Assembly (NCBI RefSeq): GCF_032250955.1
Contig: NZ_JAVVES010000024.1
Location: forward strand, 1 to 36,280
Length of the DNA: 36,280 nucleotides
Direction of reading: 5' to 3'
DNA from: Sulfuriflexus sp032250955
GTDB taxonomy: Bacteria > Pseudomonadota > Gammaproteobacteria > AKS1
In this document: piece by piece, positions 31,000 through 36,280 of the stretch
How the letters are laid out: each line of letters starts with the position of its first letter
Position numbering within the stretch: position 1 is the first letter of the stretch
Position numbers and translations under genes: made by a program
The notes under the pieces: model-generated
What the model saw: only the letters and a program-made list of their open reading frames with translations
What the model was told of the DNA's origin: nothing
Databases searched by the model: none

Positions 31000-32241
31000 A
31001 TGAAAATCTATCTGGTTGGCGGCGCGGTCCGTGACAAATTACTCGGCCTTGAGCCCCGGGAACGGGACTGGGTGGTCGTTGGCGGCATCCCCGATGAACT
31101 GCTTGCCCGTGGCTACCGGCCCGTGGGCAAGGACTTCCCGGTGTTCCTGCACCCGGAGACCCACGAGGAATATGCACTGGCGCGCACCGAGCGCAAGACC
31201 GGGCCGGGTTATACCGGCTTTGCCTGCCATGCCGCGCCCGATGTGACGCTGGAGGAAGACCTCGCCCGCCGTGACCTGACCATCAATGCCATCGCCGAGG
31301 ATGAAAACGGCGAGCTCATCGACCCCTTCCACGGGCGTGAGGATCTGAAAAAGGGGCTCCTGCGCCACGTCTCACCGGCCTTTGTCGAAGACCCGGTGCG
31401 GATCCTGCGCATTGCCCGGTTTGCGGCACGCTTTGCCCACTATGGCTTCAAGGTCGCCCACGGCACGAATGCGTTAATGCGCGAAATGGTCGAGAACGGG
31501 GAAGTCGATGCGCTGGTGCCGGAACGCGTCTGGAAGGAGCTCGAAAGAAGCCTTGGCGAAGATCGGCCGACGGCCTTTTTCAAGGTCCTGCGCGGCTGCG
31601 GGGCCCTGACCAGGCTGTTCCCCGAGATCGATGCACTCTACGGCGTACCGCAACCGGAACAGCACCATCCCGAGATCGACACCGGCGTGCACGTCATGAT
31701 GGTGGTTGAACAGGCCTGCCGCCTGAGCGACGACCCGCGGGTGCGCTTTGCCGCCCTCACCCATGACCTCGGCAAGGGCACGACCCCCGAGGAGGAGTGG
31801 CCGAGCCACAAGGGCCACGAGCAACGCAGCGTGAAACTCGTGCAGCAGTTATGTGACCGCTACAAAATCCCCAATGACTACCGCAAGCTCGCCGTGATCA
31901 CGGCCGAGTATCACACCCATGTGCACCGCGCCTTTGAGATTCGGCCGGCAACCCTCTACAAGGTGCTTGAGGCGACCGATGCCTTCCGGCGGCCGGAACG
32001 CTTTGAACAATTCCTGCTCGCCTGCACCGCCGACTCACGCGGGCGCACCGGCTACGAAGACAACGCCTTTCCGCAGGCGGACTTTTACCGCGCCGCCCGC
32101 GATGCCGCCGGCAAGATTGACGCGCAAACTCTGGTCGCCAGCGGTCTGCAAGGTGCCGAGATCGGCACGGCGTTGCGCGAGCAGCGCATTGCGGCGATTG
32201 CCGCATGCAAAGAAAGTTACGACCAGGGTGAACAGGCATAG
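31000..32241 (+). CDS. cca: Multifunctional CCA-adding enzyme
   Basis: tRNA nucleotidyltransferase with phosphatase activity, 413 residues like the E. coli protein. The start MKIYLVGGAVRDKLLG is the normal one; an in-frame ATG 129 bases upstream is dismissed. Catalytic head: GGAVRD and RRDLTINAIA (residues about 92-101). The HD domain reads LTHDLGKGTTPEEEWPSHKGH (residues about 255-275), so 2'-nucleotidase and phosphodiesterase functions should be present. The TAG stop at 32239-32241 overlaps the frame of the CWC gene on the other strand; see findings. Confidence 0.95.
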   Translation: MKIYLVGGAVRDKLLGLEPRERDWVVVGGIPDELLARGYRPVGKDFPVFLHPETHEEYALARTERKTGPGYTGFACHAAPDVTLEEDLARRDLTINAIAEDENGELIDPFHGREDLKKGLLRHVSPAFVEDPVRILRIARFAARFAHYGFKVAHGTNALMREMVENGEVDALVPERVWKELERSLGEDRPTAFFKVLRGCGALTRLFPEIDALYGVPQPEQHHPEIDTGVHVMMVVEQACRLSDDPRVRFAALTHDLGKGTTPEEEWPSHKGHEQRSVKLVQQLCDRYKIPNDYRKLAVITAEYHTHVHRAFEIRPATLYKVLEATDAFRRPERFEQFLLACTADSRGRTGYEDNAFPQADFYRAARDAAGKIDAQTLVASGLQGAEIGTALREQRIAAIAACKESYDQGEQA

Positions 32242-32389
32242 GCCGACATAAGCAACCCTGATAGTGCCGCGCAATCTGTTGCCGCTGTTCAGGAGTCAAG
32301 ACAAGCCGGGCGCAGAAACACTGCCGCACATCTTCCTTGTTGCATGAAAACTGTTGCCTGCAACGCGGGCAGACCGCAACCGATGACAT
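31898..32389 (-). CDS. Cysteine-rich CWC-type small protein, with an abnormal C-terminus
   Basis: The first 50 residues from the ATG at 32389 are a Cys-rich CWC-like domain: VCPRCRQQFSC, then QCFCARLVLTPEQRQQIARHY and QGCLCR (the family usually ends CLCRxCL). A GAGGGAG ribosome site 7 bases before the start and position 14 bases after vanZ show it to be a real gene of the same operon. The frame runs on antisense inside cca as 114 further residues without likeness to the family. The expected CL appears if one base at 32239 is dropped. So the C-terminus is frameshifted or the gene is degraded. Function of CWC proteins is unknown; they are thought to bind metal. Confidence 0.6.
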   Translation of the reverse strand: MSSVAVCPRCRQQFSCNKEDVRQCFCARLVLTPEQRQQIARHYQGCLCRPMPVHPGRNFLCMRQSPQCAARATPCRSRHLADRWRPEFARQSCRRHRGRRGKSPPAERRCLRSRCARVSRRCRRAGIVQSVPAAGRHRSPQAPCRGLPAESQRRGAHGCDTRP

Positions 32390-32402
32390 AGCCGACTCCC
32401 TC

Positions 32403-32798
32403 TTAATGGCGCAGGATAAGGCGTTCGCCGGCGAGCAGGATTTTCTCCAGCCCGCCACGTATCAACAAGCCGGCCACCAGCACGCCGGCGCTATTGGCCA
32501 GCATGTCCGCCCATTCGAAACTGCGAGTGTTCACCAGCAATTGAGCAAACTCCAGCGCCACCGCCAGCAGGGCAAAGATCACCAGCTGGCGCTGCCGGGC
32601 GGCGACACTTTGATATAACTGGGCAAACCAGGCGGTCACCACGAAGTAACCCGAAAAGTGCAAGACCTTGTCAGAGTAGCGCCCGGGCATATCCATCGGG
32701 TGCGGGGTCAGGGTGGCATATAGGATATATGCCCACATCGCCATGCCGATAAGCCACCACAGGCTAAACAGGCGCAAGGGTTGTCTGTGGTCAGGCAT
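32403..32798 (-). CDS. VanZ-like family membrane protein
   Basis: A 131-residue membrane protein starting at the ATG at 32798, whose first base is the last base of the uppP TAA stop. Four hydrophobic segments are seen. DKVLHFSGYFVVTAWF is the conserved VanZ region, with EWADMLANSAGVLVA at the C-terminal end. VanZ-like proteins are of unknown function and are linked by name to glycopeptide resistance; here it is cotranscribed with uppP. Nothing suggests antibiotic resistance in this setting. Confidence 0.8.
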   Translation of the reverse strand: MPDHRQPLRLFSLWWLIGMAMWAYILYATLTPHPMDMPGRYSDKVLHFSGYFVVTAWFAQLYQSVAARQRQLVIFALLAVALEFAQLLVNTRSFEWADMLANSAGVLVAGLLIRGGLEKILLAGERLILRH

Positions 32799-33595
32799 TA
32801 ATAGAATACGACCAGCAGGGCAATGCCGAGCACGAGTCGATAGACCATGAATGGCCACATGCCCATCCGGCTGATGAATTTCAGAAACAGGTGGATACAC
32901 AGGTACGCCGCCAGCGCTGACAACAAGGCACCCATGAGCAGGGCCTGCCAGTCGGGGGGGATATCCGTCTGCACCAGCTTCATGGTTTCCAGCCCGCCCG
33001 ATAGGACGATAACCGGGATGGACAATAAAAAGGAAAAACGCGCCGCTGCCTCGCGGGTCAGGCCGAGCATCAGGCCGGCGGTCATGGTGATGCCGGAACG
33101 GGACGTGCCTGGGATCAGGGCCAGGGCCTGGGCCACGCCGATAAATAAAACATTACCGGCATTCAGCGTGTGCTCGTCACGCACCCGCCGGCCTCGCCAG
33201 TCCGCCCAGCCCAGCAACAGGCCAAAGCCTATCGTGGTCGTGGCAATCACCAGGGGTGAGCGCAGCTGCGTGGCGATAAAGTCATGAAACAACAAGCCGC
33301 ACAGGCCGACCGGGATCGTGGCCATCAAGACCGCCCAGGCAAGGCGGCTCTCGCCAACCTGTCTGCGCGCATACACCGAGGCAAACCAGTCACGGCTCAT
33401 GGCGTTGAGTTCCTTGCGGAAGTAGAAGACCACGGCAGAGAGCGTGCCGACATGCACGGCGACATCGAAGGCCAGGCCCTGGTCGGCCCAGCCATTCACC
33501 ATTGGCGCGAGGATCAGGTGCGCCGAACTCGAAATCGGCAGGAACTCGGTCAGTCCCTGGAGGAGGGCGAGGATAATAATGTGTTCTGGTGACAT
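32798..33595 (-). CDS. uppP: Undecaprenyl-diphosphatase UppP (BacA)
   Basis: A 265-residue membrane phosphatase that regenerates the undecaprenyl phosphate carrier of cell-wall synthesis. The two conserved motifs are present: LTEFLPISSSAH (residues about 15-26) and IPGTSRSG (residues about 165-172). Eight hydrophobic segments fit the family. It lies between the MidA gene and vanZ; 12 bases separate it from MidA. The gene order suggests one transcript for four genes. Confidence 0.95.
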   Translation of the reverse strand: MSPEHIIILALLQGLTEFLPISSSAHLILAPMVNGWADQGLAFDVAVHVGTLSAVVFYFRKELNAMSRDWFASVYARRQVGESRLAWAVLMATIPVGLCGLLFHDFIATQLRSPLVIATTTIGFGLLLGWADWRGRRVRDEHTLNAGNVLFIGVAQALALIPGTSRSGITMTAGLMLGLTREAAARFSFLLSIPVIVLSGGLETMKLVQTDIPPDWQALLMGALLSALAAYLCIHLFLKFISRMGMWPFMVYRLVLGIALLVVFY

Positions 33596-33607
33596 GATTT
33601 TTTTATT

Positions 33608-34789
33608 CTACAGGCGCGCGCGCTGATCCTGAAAAGAAAACCCGCTCAACGCCAGGTCCAGGTTCCTGCCAAAGGCAATCGCCTTGAAAAGCTCGCCCAT
33701 CTCCGAGGGCAACACGAGTTGCTTGATCTGTTGTGCCAGCGGCATGGGGTCTTCGGCATCGGCAATACGCTGTTCAATGCCCAATGATAACAGCAGGTGT
33801 GCCTGGGTCGTAAACCCGAGCACATCCAGGCCACAGGCCTGCGCGGTCTCGGCCATGGCGGTGAAATCCACATGCGCCGTGATGTCCTGCAGCCCCACCA
33901 ACACCAGCGGGTCCGGGTGGGCACGGTGACGGTAATGACACATCAGGGTACCGCCACTGCGTTGCGGGTGATAAAACTCGTGACGCGGGAAACCGTAATC
34001 GACAAACAGGATCAGCCCTTCGTCCAGAACCTCGCTGATACTCTGCAACCAGCCCTGCGCGGCGAGATTAATCTCTGATTCGTAACCTTCAATAAAAGGT
34101 TCACCAAGCTGTGACTCCAGTTGCCTGACCGCCCTGGTTAACTCATCCGGTGCCGGTCTGGGCTGGTAGGTAAAGCCCTCGTCTGCAAGCACCACGTGCA
34201 GCTCGCAAACCTCGCCAGCTTGAATAAGGAAACGCTGCACCGGCATCGCGTCGAGTAATTCATTGCCGAGGACCACGCCACGAAAGCCGGACAACGGCAG
34301 AGCATCCAGCCACTGCACTCTTTCGAGCAAATGCGGCACCTTTTGCTCTATAGTTTGCTGTTGGCGCTGACGCAACTCGCCGCTGAGTTCGAGAATGAAG
34401 TAACGGCCCGGCAACTGCCCGAACCGTTCCAGTTCAGCGAGGATGTCCGCCGCCATGACCCCGGAACCCGCGCCCGCCTCGAGGATGTCGGCATGGTCGA
34501 GGCTTTCCAGCACCTGCGTGCACTGCACGGCCAGGGATCGGGAAAACAAGGCTGAAGTCTCCGGTGCCGTGGTGAAATCCCCTTCCCGACCGAACTTGTG
34601 CAGGCCACCGCTGTAGTAACCCAGCCCGGGGGCATACAGGGCCAGCTCCATAAAACGGCTAAACGGGATACTGCCGCCCTGTCCCTGTATCTCGTCTTTT
34701 ATAAGGACCTGTAAACGCTCACTATGCGCAAGCGCCTCCGGGCCGGGCCCGGGCAGGGCGGATTTGTTTTTGTCAGGTGTATGCATCAT
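33608..34789 (-). CDS. MidA/NDUFAF7-type SAM-dependent methyltransferase
   Basis: A 393-residue protein of the MidA (DUF185) family, the bacterial counterpart of NDUFAF7, which methylates an arginine of complex I in mitochondria. Visible are the FMELALYAPGLGYYS N-terminal block, the SAM-binding DILEAGAGSGVMAADIL (about residue 95-110) and VVLGNELLDAMPV. GEMGELFKAIAFGR at the end is also typical. The two starting ATGs are adjacent (34789, 34786). Substrate in bacteria is not established. First gene of the MidA-uppP-vanZ-CWC operon and divergent from the folM gene. Confidence 0.9.
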   Translation of the reverse strand: MMHTPDKNKSALPGPGPEALAHSERLQVLIKDEIQGQGGSIPFSRFMELALYAPGLGYYSGGLHKFGREGDFTTAPETSALFSRSLAVQCTQVLESLDHADILEAGAGSGVMAADILAELERFGQLPGRYFILELSGELRQRQQQTIEQKVPHLLERVQWLDALPLSGFRGVVLGNELLDAMPVQRFLIQAGEVCELHVVLADEGFTYQPRPAPDELTRAVRQLESQLGEPFIEGYESEINLAAQGWLQSISEVLDEGLILFVDYGFPRHEFYHPQRSGGTLMCHYRHRAHPDPLVLVGLQDITAHVDFTAMAETAQACGLDVLGFTTQAHLLLSLGIEQRIADAEDPMPLAQQIKQLVLPSEMGELFKAIAFGRNLDLALSGFSFQDQRARL

Positions 34790-34848
34790 CGGCGGGTTTT
34801 GCGCTACAGTTAGGTCTTGTTGGCTTACTTACATATACAGGAATCATT

Positions 34849-35625
34849 GTGGAGCATAATACACCGTCGGCAAACGATACAATGTCGAGCTTGCAGGGCA
34901 AGGTCGCCCTCATTACCGGCGGCGCCCACCGCATCGGCGCCACCACCACACGCATGCTGCATGCCGAAGGCATGAATATCATCGTCCATTACCGCTCTTC
35001 CCGCGACGCGGCCCAGGCCCTGCAGGAAGAACTCAATGCCAGGCGTGAGAACTCCATTGTCCTCATCCAGGCCGACCTGCATGAAACCGCCAAGATCACC
35101 GAAATGGTCCGCGAGGCCAGTAAGGCCTGGGGCCGACTCGACGTCGTGGTCAACAATGCCTCGAGTTTTTACCCGACCCCCATCGGCCAGATCGATGAAA
35201 AGGTCTGGGATGACCTCATCGGCAGCAACCTCAAGGCCCCGCTGTTCCTTTCACAGGCCGCCGCGCCACACCTGAAAACCAGCCACGGCTGCATCGTCAA
35301 TATCGTCGACATCCACGCCGACCGCCCGCTGAAGAACCATACCGTCTACAGCGTCGCCAAGGCCGGCCTGGTCATGCTCACCAAGTCACTGGCCCGCGAA
35401 CTCGGCCCCGAAGTGCGCGTCAACGCCGTCGCCCCCGGCGCCATCCTCTGGCCGGAACGCGAGATCGACGACGTCACCAAGAAACGCATCATCTCCGGCA
35501 CGGCATTGAAGCGACAGGGTCAGCCGGAAGACATCGCCCGTGCGGTGCGGTTTTTGATCAAGCATGCGGATTATATGAGTGGGCAGGTGTTGACCGTGGA
35601 TGGTGGGCGCACGTTAACAAATTGA
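34849..35625 (+). CDS. folM: Pteridine reductase (FolM-like short-chain dehydrogenase)
   Basis: A 258-residue short-chain dehydrogenase of the pteridine/dihydromonapterin reductase group. LITGGAHRIGA gives the TGxxxGIG nucleotide loop in the modified GGAHRIG form of that group, NNAS is strand 4, and the Asp-Tyr-Lys site is seen as DIHADRPLKNHTVYSVAKAG. LTVDGGRTL is the end. The GTG at 34849 has AGGAA 5 bases upstream; an ATG at 34882 without such a site would give 247 residues. Product uses: tetrahydrofolate or monapterin. The pterin could also concern Mo or aromatic hydroxylase cofactors; not shown. Confidence 0.88.
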   Translation: MEHNTPSANDTMSSLQGKVALITGGAHRIGATTTRMLHAEGMNIIVHYRSSRDAAQALQEELNARRENSIVLIQADLHETAKITEMVREASKAWGRLDVVVNNASSFYPTPIGQIDEKVWDDLIGSNLKAPLFLSQAAAPHLKTSHGCIVNIVDIHADRPLKNHTVYSVAKAGLVMLTKSLARELGPEVRVNAVAPGAILWPEREIDDVTKKRIISGTALKRQGQPEDIARAVRFLIKHADYMSGQVLTVDGGRTLTN

Positions 35626-35628
35626 TTG

Positions 35629-35656
35629 CCCTGAACCTTCTGGAAGAAGGTTAGGG
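35629..35656. repeat. Hairpin related to 18550-18576 and 22546-22573
   Basis: CCCTGAACCTTC-TGGA-AGAAGGTTAGGG; it follows folM directly and can work as its terminator. A constant TACTCACAATGAACC follows, as at the other loci. Confidence 0.7.
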
Positions 35657-35692
35657 TTGCCCCGACCCGGAACGGGTGTGGTACTCACAATG

Positions 35693-35740
35693 AACCTCGA
35701 AGAGGTTCTGTGAGACAGCATAATGAACCCCGAAGGGGTT
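35693..35740. repeat. Two adjacent GAAC...GTTC hairpins
   Basis: GAACCTC-GAA-GAGGTTC and GAACCCC-GAA-GGGGTTC follow each other in the same flanking text; see findings for a third version at 22474-22491. Confidence 0.75.
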
Positions 35741-35827
35741 CTTTGCGCATTACGGATTGATGATTGATGATTTTTTAAAAGCCCAACGCAGAGACGCGAA
35801 GACGCAGAGAACGCAAAGTAGCTGTAG

Positions 35828-35854
35828 GTCGGATTAGCGCTAGCGTAATCCGAC
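35828..35854. repeat. Stem-loop of a common genomic repeat
   Basis: GTCGGATTA and TAATCCGAC with AGCGCTAGCG between form a 9-bp stem. The GTCGGATTAGCG / CGTAATCCGAC type is often met in gammaproteobacterial intergenic regions. Confidence 0.7.
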
Positions 35855-35902
35855 ATTATGGATAAAAGGCTTTTAAGTTTTTAAAGAACATTTGTTTTTT
35901 AC

Positions 35903-35965
35903 GCCCTCACCGCGGGCGTGTTACTTTTCTTTACTTGTCTAAAGAAAAGTAACCAAAAGAAAGGA
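35903..35965. repeat. Single-arm copy of the 22376-22962 element
   Basis: GTGTTACTTTTCTTTACTTG, then TCTAAAGAAAAGTAACCAAAAG; compared with the left arm at 22398-22435 it differs at few positions and keeps the hairpin CTTTTCTTT and AAAGAAAAG. Confidence 0.7.
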
Positions 35966-36061
35966 CATGTGGGGTGATGATAGAAATGAGATAAGAAGAA
36001 AAGAACAAAAAAACGAAAAACTCCTTAAAAACGGCGAACATACGCCGATTCGTCCCATATC

Positions 36062-36075
36062 GTGATTTACATCAG
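36062..36075. promoter_or_regulatory. Possible second FNR-like site
   Basis: GTGATTTACATCAG matches TTGAT-N4-ATCAA in 8 of 10 conserved positions. The downstream gene is outside the window, so its meaning is uncertain; it also resembles CRP-type half sites. Confidence 0.35.
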
Positions 36076-36184
36076 AATTGCGACAAATTTGTTACTAAGT
36101 GATCTTTTTTCCGGTAATTAACATGCACAATACCGGAGAAAAACGGTCACTAAATTATCACCAATCAGGTCATAATCGGGTCAC

Positions 36185-36205
36185 AAAACGCTTCTGAGGC
36201 GTTTT
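36185..36205. other. Small palindrome near the right edge
   Basis: AAAACGC-TTCTGAG-GCGTTTT, a 7-bp perfect stem. Only four T follow, so it may be a weak terminator or an operator in the leader of the next gene. Confidence 0.35.
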
Positions 36206-36250
36206 AGATTGGCATTGGTGCTTTGTTGGCCTATCATTAAGGGGCAAGTT

Positions 36251-36280
36251 GTGGCCGCCGTGACAACCGGGAAATCGCCG
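36251..36280 (+). CDS. Possible start of a gene cut by the window edge
   Basis: A GTG with AAGGGG six bases upstream opens a frame of ten codons (MAAVTTGKSP) to the right edge. It is too short to identify. The FNR-like site and a dyad lie before it. Confidence 0.3.
   Translation, partial: MAAVTTGKSP

Larger units (their letters stand above)
35626..36250. other. Repeat-rich intergenic region at the right end
   Basis: No gene is seen. It holds a family hairpin (35629-35656), short hairpins with GAAC-GTTC stems (35693-35740), a GATTGATGAT motif (about 35757), a CGCAAAG-type arm (35782-35818), a stem-loop at 35828-35854, a single-arm copy of the 22376 element (35903-35965) and the region of a possible promoter (36062-36205). 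Confidence 0.6.

Overview
The window looks like the chromosome of a GC-rich, facultatively anaerobic gammaproteobacterium that probably oxidises sulfur compounds. The pointers are a stand-alone ATP sulfurylase of the sulfur-oxidiser type, an oxygen-sensing FNR protein, a NapA-like molybdoenzyme cluster, a nitric-oxide-sensing NsrR switch, and cell-wall, tRNA-repair and pterin genes that read as gammaproteobacterial orthologues. The assignment to sulfur oxidisers is an inference from gene content; no rRNA or tRNA gene is present.

Layout: 1-248 is the tail of an IS3-type insertion sequence. 567-3590 carries a solo PstS-like phosphate-binding protein, a DAHP synthase and a small metallopeptidase-like protein, all on the plus strand. 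3961-12968 (minus strand) is the centrepiece: a diheme cytochrome c lipoprotein, a Tat-exported NapA-like molybdoenzyme, a NapG-like ferredoxin, a NapH-like membrane ferredoxin, a second NapG-like ferredoxin, a FixH/YtkA-like membrane protein, a second membrane polyferredoxin and NapF. NapB, NapC and NapD are not in it. A good FNR site with a correctly spaced -10 element lies in front of the cytochrome gene. 13146-15917 (minus) is an overlapping operon of a thioredoxin-like protein, a gluconate-dehydrogenase-subunit-3-like Tat protein and a GMC flavoprotein. The fnr gene (minus) and moaA (plus, molybdopterin synthesis) follow, so regulator, cofactor gene and molybdoenzyme are close together.

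17969-22297 holds pyrophosphatase, a nitric-oxide defence module (truncated haemoglobin plus 2Fe-2S/FAD reductase, divergent from nsrR, with a predicted NsrR operator between them), a YbaK-type tRNA deacylase and haem A synthase. 23360-25379 is a two-gene transporter operon (APC permease, TauE/SafE). 25552-35625 holds housekeeping genes: lytic transglycosylase, an NDUFA9-like SDR protein, a lipoprotein aminopeptidase, ATP sulfurylase, CCA-adding enzyme, an operon of MidA, UppP, VanZ and a Cys-rich CWC protein, and a pteridine reductase.

The intergenic DNA is unusually rich in palindromic dispersed repeats of several families. The most striking is a 97-bp element flanked by GGGGTCGGAGTCG/CGACTCCGACCCC ends. 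It occurs as two tandem pairs 16 kb apart, and an internal hairpin differs between the pairs by compensatory base changes. One pair sits inside another repeat. Other families follow the stop codons of napA and napF, form hairpins with differing stems but constant flanks, or build a roughly 590-bp element with long inverted ends at 22376-22962.
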